Positions 25,606 through 34,809 of a DNA stretch of 64,000 nucleotides are shown here, piece after piece. The stretch is from Streptomyces antarcticus. Its GTDB lineage: Bacteria > Actinomycetota > Actinomycetes > Streptomycetales > Streptomycetaceae. The DNA is taken from NCBI RefSeq assembly GCF_026627255.1, contig NZ_JAPNLM010000004.1:199589-263588 (forward strand). The letters are read 5' to 3'. The notes below the pieces were generated by a model, which searched no databases, was not told the DNA's origin, and was given only the letters and a program-made list of their open reading frames with translations. The position numbers and the translations under genes were made by a program. The stretch's first letter is position 1; each line of letters begins with the position of its first letter.

Positions 25606-26022
25606 ATGAAGTACATGCTGATGGTCCTCGGGAAGCAGGCCGACTACGAGGCCATGGCCGGCCGGGCGAGCGAGGGCAACCCGGCCTGGTCCGAAGCCGA
25701 CGTGAAGGCGATGTTCGACCACATGGGCTCCCTGAACGACGACCTCGCCGAAGCGGGCGAGTGGGTCGACGGCCAGGGACTCGCCGAACCCCGCCAGGCC
25801 CGCCTGGTCACCGCCGGAGCCGACGGCGCCCCCGTGGTGAGCGACGGACCGTACGGGGAGACGAAGGAGGTACTGGCCGGCTACTGGATCATCGACGTCC
25901 CGGACTTCGCCCGGGCCGCCGAGATCGCCGCCCGCGCCCATGCCTGCCCCGTTCCCGAAGGCGCCCCGAATCCCCCGGTCGTCGTCCATCCCGTGGGCGG
26001 CGCCTCGGGGACCGAGATGTGA
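25606..26022 (+). CDS. DGPF-domain (YciI-like) protein
   Basis: This 138-residue protein starts at the ATG at 25606 after AAAGGAG. It has the YciI-like ferredoxin fold with MKYMLMVLGK at the start and the family signature VVSDGPYGETKEVLAGYWII at about residues 80-99. The DGPY is a variant of DGPF. Proteins of this type are known partners of ECF42 sigma factors; their biochemical activity is not known. Its stop overlaps the GTG of the sigma-factor gene. Confidence 0.92.
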   Translation: MKYMLMVLGKQADYEAMAGRASEGNPAWSEADVKAMFDHMGSLNDDLAEAGEWVDGQGLAEPRQARLVTAGADGAPVVSDGPYGETKEVLAGYWIIDVPDFARAAEIAARAHACPVPEGAPNPPVVVHPVGGASGTEM

Positions 26023-27332
26023 CCGAGGCCCCAGGCCCCGGACGCGCCCCCGGACGCGCCCCCGGCCCCGGACGCGGAACCCCCGCGTCCGGGGAGGCCG
26101 CCGCGCACGAGGACCTGCTGCGCCACCTGGCCCCGCAGGTCCTCGGCGCGCTCGTCCGCCGCTACGGACACTTCGACGCGGCCGAGGACGCCGTACAGGA
26201 GGCCCTGCTCGCCGCCGCACGCCAGTGGCCCGCCGAAGGCCGCCCCCGCAACCCGCGCGGCTGGCTGATCCGGGTCGCCTCCCGCCGGCTCGTGGACCAG
26301 CTGCGCGCCGACGACTCCCGCCGCCGCCGCGAGGAGACCGCCGCCGCGCTGACCCCGCGCGACGCCTTCACCACCCCGCCGCCGGGCGAGGACCGGGCCC
26401 CCGCCGAGGACGACACGCTCAAACTGCTCTTCCTGTGCTGCGGGGCCGAGCTCTCCCCCGAGGCCCGGACCGCGCTCACCCTGCGCGCCGTGGGAGGCCT
26501 CACCACCGCCGAGATCGCCCGGGCCCACCTCGTCCCGGAGGCGACGATGGCCCAGCGCATCAGCCGCGCGAAACGGCGGATCAAGGCCTCGGGGGCGCCG
26601 TTCGGCCTCCCGGAGGCACAGGAGCACGCCGACCGGCTCGCCGACGTGCTGCACGTCCTCTACCTGATCTTCAACGAGGGCCATACCGCCACCTCCGGCC
26701 GCGACCTCCAGCGCGCCGACCTCGCCACCGAGGCGATCCGCCTCACCCGCTCCGTCCACCGGCTGCTCCCCGCCGACGGCGAGGTCGCCGGGCTGCTCGC
26801 CCTCATGCTGCTCACCGACGCCCGCCGCGCCGCCCGCACCACCCCGGACGGCGGCCTGGTCCCCCTCGCCGAGCAGGACCGCACCCGCTGGGACCGCGCC
26901 GCCGTCGCGGAGGGAGTCGCCCTGCTCACCGACGCCCTCACGCGCACCCGGCTCGGCCCCTACCAGCTGCGCGCCGCGATCGCCGCCGTCCACGACGAGG
27001 CCGCGAGCGACGAGGACACCGACTGGCCGCAGATCCTCGCCCTGTACGAGGTCCTGATCCGGATCGTGCCCGGCCCCGCGGAGCAGCTGGGCCGCGCGGT
27101 CGCCGTGGCCATGGTGCACGGACCACGCCGGGCCCTGGCCCTGCTGTCCGCCCTGGACGGCGACGACCGGCTGACCGGCACCCACCGCCTCGAGGCCGTA
27201 CGGGCCCACCTGCTGGAACGGGCCGGTGACCTCCCGGCGGCCCGCGCCGCCTACGCCAGGGCGGCCGGGCTCACCCTCAGCATCCCGGAGCGCCGCTACC
27301 TCCAGGCGCGGGCGGCCCGTATCGCCGAGTGA
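26019..27332 (+). CDS. ECF42-type RNA polymerase sigma factor
   Basis: This 437-residue protein starts at the GTG at 26019, inside the GTGA overlap. Region 2 (HFDAAEDAVQEALLAAARQW) and region 4 (LTTAEIARAHLVPEATMAQR) are present, followed by a C-terminal extension of about 230 residues with helical TPR-like pairs (LADVLHVLYLIFNEG, then LIRIVPGPAEQLGRAVAVAM). That extension and the adjacent DGPF gene identify the ECF42 group. No anti-sigma factor is adjacent; control of this group is thought to run through the C-terminal domain. Confidence 0.92.
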   Translation: MTEAPGPGRAPGRAPGPGRGTPASGEAAAHEDLLRHLAPQVLGALVRRYGHFDAAEDAVQEALLAAARQWPAEGRPRNPRGWLIRVASRRLVDQLRADDSRRRREETAAALTPRDAFTTPPPGEDRAPAEDDTLKLLFLCCGAELSPEARTALTLRAVGGLTTAEIARAHLVPEATMAQRISRAKRRIKASGAPFGLPEAQEHADRLADVLHVLYLIFNEGHTATSGRDLQRADLATEAIRLTRSVHRLLPADGEVAGLLALMLLTDARRAARTTPDGGLVPLAEQDRTRWDRAAVAEGVALLTDALTRTRLGPYQLRAAIAAVHDEAASDEDTDWPQILALYEVLIRIVPGPAEQLGRAVAVAMVHGPRRALALLSALDGDDRLTGTHRLEAVRAHLLERAGDLPAARAAYARAAGLTLSIPERRYLQARAARIAE

Positions 27333-27396
27333 CCGACGGCGTCCGCATGACGGACACGGCACCCGGCTGTCAGACCCGCCCCCTACTCTTGATCAC

Positions 27397-27576
27397 GTGA
27401 GCCCGACCAATGACACCACCGCCCCCGAGCGCCCCCTCGCCGAGATCAACGCCGACATCCGCTGCCTCTTCGCCCGCGCCGAGGGCCGCCTGTCCGACGC
27501 CGAACGCGTGCGTCACGCGAAGCTGCTCCAGGAGTGGGCCGCGGCGATAAGGGCCTCGGTCGTACCGGCCGCCTGA
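27397..27576 (+). CDS. Small cytoplasmic hypothetical protein
   Basis: This 59-residue protein starts at the GTG at 27397. It is charged and helical (LAEINADIRCLFARAEGRLS, then LLQEWAAAIRAS). It has no signal or membrane segment, its codon usage is normal, and it resembles short conserved Streptomyces proteins of unknown role. Confidence 0.65.
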   Translation: MSPTNDTTAPERPLAEINADIRCLFARAEGRLSDAERVRHAKLLQEWAAAIRASVVPAA

Positions 27577-27695
27577 CGATGCCCCGGAACCCGCGCACCC
27601 GGCCCCCGGCCGGGCCCGCGCGGCCGATCCGCGGCCCCACCCCCACCCTCGCGCCGGACCGATGAATCCCCGGGCCGGCGGCAGTCTTCTCCCAC

Positions 27696-27741
27696 GAGCT
27701 CCACGAGCACCCGTACGCGAGCTCCACGAGCACCCGTACGC
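27696..27741. repeat. Two-copy 23-bp direct repeat
   Basis: GAGCTCCACGAGCACCCGTACGC occurs twice in tandem just before the serine hydrolase start at 27754. It could alter promoter or leader spacing. Confidence 0.85.
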
Positions 27742-27753
27742 GAGAGAAGCGAG

Positions 27754-28935
27754 ATGGTGGACATGAGCGACCCGCACGGTCCGAGCGACCTGCACGGCCT
27801 CCTCCAGGCACACATCGAGGACGGAACCCTCCCCGGCGCGGTCGCACTGATCGCCCACGGCGACGACGTCGAGGTGGCGGCCGCCGGCTCCGTCGACACC
27901 GCCGGCTCGGCCCCCATGGCCCGCGACTCCCTCTTCCGGATCGCCTCGATCACCAAGCCGGTGACCGCCGCGGCGACGATGATGCTGGTCGAGGACGGTT
28001 CGCTCACCCTCGACGCGCCCGTCGCGCGCTGGCTCCCCGAACTCGCCGCGCCCATGGTCGTCCGCACGCCGTCCTCTCCCGTCGACGACGTGGTCCCCGC
28101 CCAGCGCCCGATCACCGTCGAGGACCTCCTCACCTTCCGCGCGGGATACGGCTTCCCCTCCGACTTCTCGCTTCCCGCGGTCCAGCTGCTCTTCAGCGAG
28201 CTGAAGCAGGGCCCGCCACAGCCGCAGCAGGTCGCCAGCCCCGACGCCTGGACCGCGGCCCTGGCCCGCATCCCGCTCCTCCACCAGCCGGGCCGGGCCT
28301 GGCTGTACAACACCTGCTCCGACATCCTCGGAGTCCTCCTCGCCCGCGCCGCCGCGATGCCCCTCCCGGACCTCCTGGCGGAGCGCGTCTTCGAGCCCCT
28401 CGGCATGACCGACACCGGCTTCGCCGTACCGCAGGCCCGGCTCCACCGCCTCACCTCCTACTACCGCGCCGCCCCCGACGGGGGTGCCCCCGAACTCCTC
28501 GACGCCCCCGACGGCCAGTGGGCCCGTCAGCCCGCCTTCCCCTCCGGGGCGGGCGGCCTCGTCTCCACGGCGGACGACTGGCTCGCCTTCGGCCGGATGC
28601 TGCTCGCGGAGGGCGCGTACGAGGGCGGGCGGCTGCTCTCCCCGGAGTCCGTGCGCCGGATGACCACCGACCACCTCACGGCGGAGCAGCGCGCGGCGGG
28701 AACCCTCTTCCTGGAGGGCCAGGGATGGGGCTTCGGCGGCTCGGTCGACGTGGACCGCCTCGACCCGTGGAACGTCCCGGGCCGTTACGGCTGGACCGGC
28801 GGCACCGGCACCGCCGCCCACGTGGTCCCCGCCACCGGCACGGTCGCCGTCCTCCTCACCCAGCGGGAGCTGAGCGGCCCGTCCTCGCCCGGCCTCATGC
28901 GGGACTTCTGGCGGTACGCCGCCGCGCGCCGCTGA
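27754..28935 (+). CDS. Serine hydrolase, class C beta-lactamase family
   Basis: This 393-residue enzyme of the S12/beta-lactamase fold starts at the ATG at 27754. The active-site Ser and Lys are in ASITKPVTAA (SxxK, about residue 69), the Tyr in LYNTCSD (YxN, about 189), and the HxG-like third motif is WTGGTG (about 350). There is no signal peptide, so it is probably a cytoplasmic esterase or D-peptidase rather than a periplasmic beta-lactamase. It may act on small esters or D-amino peptides; substrate unknown. Confidence 0.92.
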   Translation: MVDMSDPHGPSDLHGLLQAHIEDGTLPGAVALIAHGDDVEVAAAGSVDTAGSAPMARDSLFRIASITKPVTAAATMMLVEDGSLTLDAPVARWLPELAAPMVVRTPSSPVDDVVPAQRPITVEDLLTFRAGYGFPSDFSLPAVQLLFSELKQGPPQPQQVASPDAWTAALARIPLLHQPGRAWLYNTCSDILGVLLARAAAMPLPDLLAERVFEPLGMTDTGFAVPQARLHRLTSYYRAAPDGGAPELLDAPDGQWARQPAFPSGAGGLVSTADDWLAFGRMLLAEGAYEGGRLLSPESVRRMTTDHLTAEQRAAGTLFLEGQGWGFGGSVDVDRLDPWNVPGRYGWTGGTGTAAHVVPATGTVAVLLTQRELSGPSSPGLMRDFWRYAAARR

Positions 28936-28977
28936 GGGGGAGGGGGTAGCCCCGCGCGGACGGGGCATCCGGAAGGC

Positions 28978-29658
28978 ATGGAGACTTCCACTCAACTCCG
29001 CGAAGAACCGGGGAAGTCGGCGAGATCCGGCTCCCGCTGGCTGGTGCGGACGGCAGCCGTGCTCGTGGCCCTCGCCGCGCTGCTCGTCATCGCGGGCCGT
29101 TTCAGCCTCGTCCCCGGCTTCGGCGCGCTCTTCGGCGACGAGACCCGCGACCGGACGGGCCCCGCCGTGCTCAAGTCGATCCAGGACATGAGCCGGTACG
29201 AGGGCGCGGCCGGGAACTACCAGGTCGTGGTGGACCTGGAGAAGGACGCGAAGCTGCTGCCCGACGCCATCCGCGGCACCCGCACCCTGTATGTGGGCGC
29301 CGGCACGGTCAGCGCGTACGTCGACCTCGGCCGCCTCGGCGAGCAGAGCGTCACCGTCAACGAGGACCGCACCGAGGCCGTCCTGCGGCTGCCGCACGCC
29401 GGCCTCGGCGACCCCGCCCTCGACCCCGCCCGCTCCTACGCGGTGTCCAAGGAACGAGGACTCCTGGACCGCCTCGGCGACTTCTTCTCCGGCAACCCGG
29501 CCGGTGAGCAGGCCGTACAGAAGCTCGCCGTCCGGCACATCGCCGACGCCGCCCGCGACAGCGGCCTCACCCAGCGGGCGGAGAAGAACACCGCCGCGAT
29601 GCTGGAGGGGCTGCTGCGCTCCCTCGGCTTCAGCCGGGTCACCGTCACCTTCGTCTAG
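28978..29658 (+). CDS. DUF4230 domain membrane-anchored protein
   Basis: This 226-residue protein has a basic N-terminus and one transmembrane helix (about 24-43), then an extracytoplasmic domain. The run of SIQDMSRYEGAAGNYQVVVDL, YVGAGTVSAYVDLGRL and TVTFV at the end matches the DUF4230 family. It has no known reaction. Confidence 0.85.
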   Translation: METSTQLREEPGKSARSGSRWLVRTAAVLVALAALLVIAGRFSLVPGFGALFGDETRDRTGPAVLKSIQDMSRYEGAAGNYQVVVDLEKDAKLLPDAIRGTRTLYVGAGTVSAYVDLGRLGEQSVTVNEDRTEAVLRLPHAGLGDPALDPARSYAVSKERGLLDRLGDFFSGNPAGEQAVQKLAVRHIADAARDSGLTQRAEKNTAAMLEGLLRSLGFSRVTVTFV

Positions 29659-29662
29659 ACCA

Positions 29663-29852
29663 GGCCGTCTCTTTCGGATCTTGTCGGCCGAGCCCGCGGC
29701 GTCCGGTGCCGTGCACGGCAAGACGCAGGGGCGCACCGTGTACGGGGGACGTGTACGGGGGACGTACCCGGGCGCTCCGACAGCGCGGCCAGGTGTGGTG
29801 CCGGGAGTCTTGCCGGGCGTCGCCGGCCCGGCAAGACCCGTAAGAGAAGGCC
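29663..29852. mobile_element. MITE-like element with terminal inverted repeats
   Basis: The left end (GGCCGTCTCTTTCGGATCTTG, 29663-29683) and right end (29832-29852, reverse complement GGCCTTCTCTTACGGGTCTTG) match at 18 of 21 positions. The 190-bp unit contains no gene; the centre has a short tandem GTGTACGGGGGAC. No clear target-site duplication is visible. It accounts for most of the 229-base gap between the DUF4230 gene and the acyl-CoA ligase gene. Confidence 0.7.
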
Positions 29853-29888
29853 GAGACCTGCCGCCGCCGGTGACCGGGGAGCCCCCGG

Positions 29889-31385
29889 CTACGGCGGCGG
29901 ACCGCCGCCCAGGCGCTCCCGAAGCAGCCGCTTGTCCGGCTTGCCGCGGGCCGTCAGCGGGATCTCCCGCTCCCAGAACACCGCCGTGGGCCGGTGGGCC
30001 GGAGCCAGCGCCCTTTCCACCAGGTCACACGCCTCCACGGCCGTCTCCGCGCTCCCGGTCCAGCCCGCGGAAGGCACGAGGAACGCGCACACCTCCTCGC
30101 CCGTCAGGTCGCTGTGCCGGCCCACCACCACCGCCCGCGTCACCCCCGGATGCCGGGTCAGGGCCGCCTCGACCGGCAGGCAGTACACGTTGTCCCCGTC
30201 GACCATCACCACGTCCTTGACCCGGTCGTCGAGGTACAGGTACCCGTCCGGCCCGAGGTGCCCCAGATCCCCGGTCCGCAGCCACCCCCCGCTCAGCGCC
30301 CCGTCCGTCAGGTCGGGCCTGCCCCAGTACCCGGCCATCATCGCCGCCGACCGCATCCACACCTCGCCCGTACGCCCGCCGGGCACCGCCGCGCCCCGCT
30401 CGTCGCGGACCTCCACCTCGACCCCCGCGACGGGCCGCCCCGCCGAGGCCAGCAGCTCCGGCCTGCCGGTCACCGCGGCCTCGTGGTCGGCGGGGGTCAG
30501 CCGGCAGATCACCGCCGCCTCGTTCATGCCGTAGCCCTGCTGCCACCGTCCGCCCCAGCGGGACACCGCCTCCCGCAGCCGCTCCGGGTGGACGGGCGAA
30601 TCGCCGTACGAGACCGCCTCCAGACCGGGCACGCCCGCGGCGGTCTCCGGGTCGTCCAGCAGGCGGTACACCATCGAGGTGGTCAGGTACGTCGACACCC
30701 GCCCCAGACGCCGGCAGGCGGCGGCGAACTCCCGTGGCCCGAACGGGTCGAGGACCTCCACCCGGCCCCCGGCCCGCAGCTGTTCCACGCACCGCCCGCC
30801 GGACCGCTGGGCCAGGGACGTGACCGACAGGTAGACCGGCTCCGCCCATCCCGCGTCGCGCGCGGAGTTCCGCGCGGCCATCGCGCCGAAGGTGGAGGCC
30901 ACCCCCTTGGGCCGTCCCGTGGTCCCGCCGGTGTAGGTCACGCGGGCCACGTCGTCCTCGCGGGCCCGTACGGGAATCACCGTGCCCTCCCGCGCGGCGG
31001 CCCGCCCGAGCAGCTCGTCCAGGCCGATCCGGGGAACCCCGGTTGCCGGCACCGGCACGTCGTGCACCACCAGGCCGGGCCGGCAGTCCCGCAGGATGAA
31101 GTCCAGCCCGTACAGGGCCGGTCCGGCGAGCACCTGCGTGAGCCGCGCGCCCAGCACGTGCGCGGCGAGGCGTACCGCCAGCACCTCGGGGCGGTTGCGG
31201 CCCGTCACGCAGGCGAGTCCCGACCCGCGCCGGACGCCCGCCTCCGCGAGCACCCCCGCCAGCCGGTACACCGCGTCCAGCACCTCCGCGTAACGCGCGA
31301 CATCGGGGCCGACGCCGATCGCCGGCCGCTCCGCGTGCCGCTCGAACGACTCCACCAGTTCTGTGACATACCGTGCGGCCACCAC
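29889..31385 (-). CDS. AMP-forming acyl-CoA synthetase/ligase
   Basis: This 498-residue adenylating enzyme starts at one of two adjacent GTG codons (31385 or 31382) after AAAGGCGGG. The P-loop-like motif is YTGGTTGRPKGV (about 163), the adenine motif YGMNEAA (about 310), the hinge Asp in LRTGDLGHLG (about 390), and the catalytic Lys in ARGKPDKRLL at the C-terminus. It activates a carboxylic acid to the acyl-AMP and then a thioester. No operon partner shows the substrate. Confidence 0.9.
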   Translation of the reverse strand: MVAARYVTELVESFERHAERPAIGVGPDVARYAEVLDAVYRLAGVLAEAGVRRGSGLACVTGRNRPEVLAVRLAAHVLGARLTQVLAGPALYGLDFILRDCRPGLVVHDVPVPATGVPRIGLDELLGRAAAREGTVIPVRAREDDVARVTYTGGTTGRPKGVASTFGAMAARNSARDAGWAEPVYLSVTSLAQRSGGRCVEQLRAGGRVEVLDPFGPREFAAACRRLGRVSTYLTTSMVYRLLDDPETAAGVPGLEAVSYGDSPVHPERLREAVSRWGGRWQQGYGMNEAAVICRLTPADHEAAVTGRPELLASAGRPVAGVEVEVRDERGAAVPGGRTGEVWMRSAAMMAGYWGRPDLTDGALSGGWLRTGDLGHLGPDGYLYLDDRVKDVVMVDGDNVYCLPVEAALTRHPGVTRAVVVGRHSDLTGEEVCAFLVPSAGWTGSAETAVEACDLVERALAPAHRPTAVFWEREIPLTARGKPDKRLLRERLGGGPPP

Positions 31386-31566
31386 GTACGACCCGCCTTT
31401 CCGTGCGTTCCGGCCGACCGTACAGGCCGTGCGGGGCGTGCCGCGCTCCCCGCCCGGGGCGCCGGGCGCACGGCCGATCGGGTGAAGCTGCGGAACCTGT
31501 CGGAGGTCCGGGCGTTGATCAAGGCGCTCACCACCGTGCACTCGTGCAACAGAAAGACCTTGAACC

Positions 31567-31980
31567 ATGATGATCAAGAAGATGATGGCCACCGCCGCCG
31601 CCACCGCGTCGATCCTGGGAGCCGGCGCCGCCGTCGCCGCCCCGGCCATGGCCATTGGCAACGACAACGGGATCAACACGGTCAACGGCAACGGTGCCCA
31701 GCAGATCTACGGCAACCAGAAGACCGCCGGTGACCTGAGCCCGCAGCTCGGCCTCGTCCAGGGCACCCTGAACAAGCCCTGCATCGGCCTGCCGGCCAAG
31801 CTCAACGTCCAGTCGCTGGTCGCACTGGTCAACGTCGGTGTCCAGGACATCAACGTCCTGTCCAACCCGCAGAACCAGCAGTGCACCGAGAACTCCACCC
31901 AGGCCAAGGGCGACGAGCCGCTCTCGCACATCCTCAGCAACATCCCGGTCCTCTCGGGCAACCTGTCCGCCGGCAGCTGA
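31567..31980 (+). CDS. rdlA: Rodlin
   Basis: This 137-residue secreted protein is a rodlin, part of the rodlet layer on aerial hyphae and spores. The signal peptide (about 1-30, ending AMA-IG) is followed by the family pattern GNDNGINTVNGNGAQQIYGN, LNKPCIGLPAKLNVQSLVAL and CTENSTQAKGDEPLSHIL, with two Cys. The start is ATG at 31567 or 31570. Only one rodlin is present here, whereas many species have a divergent rdlA/rdlB pair. Use of rdlA as symbol is by similarity. Confidence 0.93.
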   Translation: MMIKKMMATAAATASILGAGAAVAAPAMAIGNDNGINTVNGNGAQQIYGNQKTAGDLSPQLGLVQGTLNKPCIGLPAKLNVQSLVALVNVGVQDINVLSNPQNQQCTENSTQAKGDEPLSHILSNIPVLSGNLSAGS

Positions 31981-32121
31981 CGCAGTCCCCTCTGCGAGCC
32001 GGGGCCTCCGACGCCTGCGCGAGTGCCCACGGGGCCCCGGCTTGTCCCACCCGGATCCACGGATCCGAACCTTCCGCAGGCGTGCGCCAGCCGCGAGGCC
32101 GTCCAGGCGGGCACCGCATCG

Positions 32122-32173
32122 CACACCACAGAGCCTCCCGCCCCTCGTCAGGGGCAGGGGGCTCCGTGGTGTG
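32122..32173. terminator. Long hairpin terminator after rodlin
   Basis: Arms of 24 bases (32122-32145 and 32150-32173), matching at 21 positions around a CGTC loop, lie 140 bases beyond the rodlin stop. Confidence 0.75.
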
Positions 32174-32193
32174 CGCCGCGCGCGGTGCGCGTC

Positions 32194-33055
32194 ATGGCCC
32201 TGGAACTGCGTCACCTCCGCCATCTGACCGCCTTCGCCGAGCACGGCGGTTTCACCCGCGCCGCCGAGGAACTGCGGATCTTCCCAGTCCACGCTCTCCC
32301 GGCAGATCAAGCAGCCCGAACACACCGTCGGCGCGCAGTTGTTGGACCGCACGGGCCGCGCCGTCCGGCTGACCGGCTCCGGTGCGACGTACGTCCACCA
32401 CGCGCGCGGCGCCCTACGGGACCTCGCCACCGCCGAGCGGGCCGTCCAGGACATCGCCGGCCTCTCCCGCGGAAGCGTGCGCCTCGCCCTGACCCCCACC
32501 TTCTCCGCGTACCTCCTGGGTCCGCCCGCCGCCGCGCTGTACACCGCCCACCCCGGCATCACCCTCGATGTCCGCGAGATGCCCCAGGACCGCGTCGAAG
32601 CGGGGCTGCTCGCCGACGACCACGACCCGGGCATCGCCTTCCACGGCCCCCACGCGGCCGGGATCGCCGCCGCGCCGCTGTTCACGGAGACCCTCGGCCT
32701 CGTCACGGCGGCCACCGCCCAGGACCCGGAGCCCGCCGGGCCGCTCTCCGTGCGCGAGCCGGCCGGTCGCCGACTGGCCCTGCTCGGCGGGGACTTCGCC
32801 ACCCGCGGACACGTCGACGCCTGCCTCGCCGCCCACGGCGTCCGGCCGCACGTCGCGGTCGAGGCCAACCCGGTGCAGGCGCTCAGCGAGACCGTCCGGC
32901 GGACCACGCCGGCCACCGTGCTCCCGGACGCCGTCACCGACGACGACCCGCACTTGCGGCCCGTCCCGCCGGAACCCGCGCTCCCGCGTCCCCGCCGGCG
33001 CACGACACGGCCGAGGGCACGACGGTCCTTGCCTGCCCGGCCGGGGCATGTCTAG
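32194..33055 (+). pseudogene. LysR-family regulator broken by a one-base insertion
   Basis: The ATG at 32194 opens a LysR helix-turn-helix (MALELRHLRHLTAFAEHGGF, TRAAEELRI). An extra T at 32281-32282 shifts the frame just where SQSTLSRQIK should follow; the plus-one frame then continues cleanly through LLDRTGRAVRLTGSGA and the ligand-binding domain. The C-terminus also ends in a non-homologous basic stretch. A sequencing error cannot be excluded for the insertion, but the altered end argues for decay. Confidence 0.85.
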
Positions 33056-33064
33056 CTTCGGGGC

Positions 33065-33382
33065 ATGACCACTGATCCGCAGCGCTTCGAGATCCTGCTG
33101 GTACCCGGACACATCGAGAACCTTCGAGGCGCCGAGCCGGCGTCCAAGGCCCTGCGGTCCGCCGTGGTCGAGGCCACCGGCGAGACGGGCGCCTCGGGAT
33201 ACCCCCGCTACCGGGGCCAGGGCCTGGAGGCCGACATCGATCCGCGTACGCGCACGGTGGAGGCCCTGCTCGTCGACGGCTCGGAACTGGACTACGGACT
33301 GACCGCGCTGGTCGCGGCCGAGCGTCAGGGCGACGAGCGGCAGGCCCCGAAGCGTCAAGGCCCCGAGCGTCAGGACCCCTAG
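33065..33382 (+). CDS. Hypothetical protein with charged C-terminal repeats
   Basis: This is a 105-residue protein. The core (FEILLVPGHIENLRGAEPAS, YRGQGLEADIDPRTRTVEAL) looks like a small alpha/beta fold. The end consists of imperfect repeats of E/KRQxxxR (ERQGDERQAPKRQGPERQDP) from a short DNA repeat. Family not recognised. Confidence 0.7.
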   Translation: MTTDPQRFEILLVPGHIENLRGAEPASKALRSAVVEATGETGASGYPRYRGQGLEADIDPRTRTVEALLVDGSELDYGLTALVAAERQGDERQAPKRQGPERQDP

Positions 33383-33472
33383 CGTCAGGCCTGAGGGTCC
33401 ACCGGCCGGTGGACGCGAAGTTCAGCCTGCCGGACGTCATGGCCGCCCAGGCCCGCCGAGCATGATCCAGGC

Positions 33473-33970
33473 ATGACCCAACTACCCGTCCGTATGGCCC
33501 GATGGAGCGCGCGGCACGCAGGGCGAGCGATCGCCGGCTGGTTCGCCTTCGTCGTCCTCTGTCCCGGTGCCGGCATCGCCCTCGGCACCCACCAGGCCAC
33601 CTCCGAGGACTTCCGCCTCGGCGAGGCCGGCCGCGCCGAGGCGATCGCGGCCGACGGCAGCCTGGAGCGCAGGCCGACCGAGCAGGTACTCATACGGTCC
33701 CGGTCCGGCCCGCCGGACGCGGCGGCGGACGCCGCCGCCCGGGACCTCACCGGGCGCATGCGTCGACTGCCCCAGGTGGACCGTGTGGTGGCCCCGTCCG
33801 CTCCGCCGACGGCGCGGTCCTGATGGTGTCGGTGGTCATGGGGGCCCGGGTGGCCGCGGGTCACCCGGACCTCATCGTGGAGGAGACGGGCTCTCCGGCC
33901 ATGACCGGAACGCCGACCATGGCGGCGGTGCCCAGCGCGAGGTGCACGTCGAAACGGGCGGAGGCGTCAC
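33473..33970 (+). pseudogene. N-terminal fragment of an MMPL-family transporter
   Basis: The frame from 33473 encodes MARWSARHAGRAIAGWFAFV with the first membrane helix, then GEAGRAEAIAADG and QVDRVVAP as in MMPL lipid/drug transporters, and stops at 33823. One base of shift restores SADGAVLMVSVVMGARVAAG in the next frame to about 33970. The other eleven or so membrane helices are missing. Confidence 0.75.
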
Positions 33971-34230
33971 GGGAGAGGTAGACCCCCCCCTGAGTCCCCG
34001 CAGGGAGTGCCCGGCCCGTCGCGCCACACCCGATGCGTCCACGCGGGAATGCCACGTCAGACGGTGTATTTATGCCGTATGTCCCTTGTCGTCGTGTCAT
34101 GGCAGGGGAACACCAGCCCGGCGAACAGCGCTCCGGCGAGCAGTGCCGCTCAACGCCTCGGTCGGCGGCCTGCGGGCCGCGGGCCTCGTCGCGCGGCCCG
34201 AACGGCCCCCGAACCGAAGGAAGCTCCTCC
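33971..34230. other. Intergenic region with no recognised gene
   Basis: No gene with domain similarity is visible. A short AT-rich spot (about 34058-34081, GTATTTATGCCGTAT) could hold the promoter of the isochorismatase-family gene. The rest may be debris of the MMPL locus. Confidence 0.4.
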
Positions 34231-34800
34231 ATGTCCGACCTCAGCCTCGACGCGCAGACCGCCCTGGTCCTGATCGACCTGCAGAAGGGCATCCTCGCCC
34301 TCCCCACGGCCAGGCCCGCGGGCGAGGTGCTGAAGCAGGGCATCCGGCTCGCGGAGGCCTTCCGGGCCCACAAGCTGCCCGTCATCCTGGTGAAGGTCGC
34401 CTGGTCCGCGGACGGGGGCGACCTGCCCACCACCGAAGTCGACCGCCCCGGCCCGGCGGCCGCGCCCCCGGCCGCGTTCTCCGAGATCCCGCCCGAACTC
34501 GCCGCCCTCGGCGACGTCGTCGTCACCAAGCGGCACTGGGGCGCCTTCACCGGTACCGAGCTCGACCTCCAGCTGCGCCGCCGCGGCATCCACCGCATCG
34601 TCCTGGCCGGCATCTCCACCAGTGTCGGTGTGGAGTCCACCGCCCGTACCGCCTGGGAGAACAGCTACGGGCTGGTCTTCGCGGAGGACGCCACCGCCGA
34701 CACCGACGCGGAGTCCCACGCGCACAGCTTCGGCAAGATCTTCCCGCGCATCGGCCGGGTCGCCGGCACCGCCGAGGTCATCGCCGCACTGGACGCCTGA
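34231..34800 (+). CDS. Isochorismatase-family hydrolase lacking the catalytic Cys
   Basis: This 189-residue protein starts at the ATG at 34231 after GAAGGAAG. The Asp of LVLIDLQKGIL and Lys of VTKRHWGAF are present, but the usual Cys position reads GISTSVGVEST, with Gly where cysteine amidohydrolases have CVEST. Isochorismatases proper also lack the Cys, so a vinyl-ether or other hydrolysis is possible. A terminator at 34810 follows. Confidence 0.88.
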   Translation: MSDLSLDAQTALVLIDLQKGILALPTARPAGEVLKQGIRLAEAFRAHKLPVILVKVAWSADGGDLPTTEVDRPGPAAAPPAAFSEIPPELAALGDVVVTKRHWGAFTGTELDLQLRRRGIHRIVLAGISTSVGVESTARTAWENSYGLVFAEDATADTDAESHAHSFGKIFPRIGRVAGTAEVIAALDA

Positions 34801-34809
34801 GCGAACGCG

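Noticed and set aside
27754..28935. Beta-lactamase resistance gene
   Set aside because: Class C-like motifs are present but there is no signal peptide; the family is mostly esterases and peptidases.
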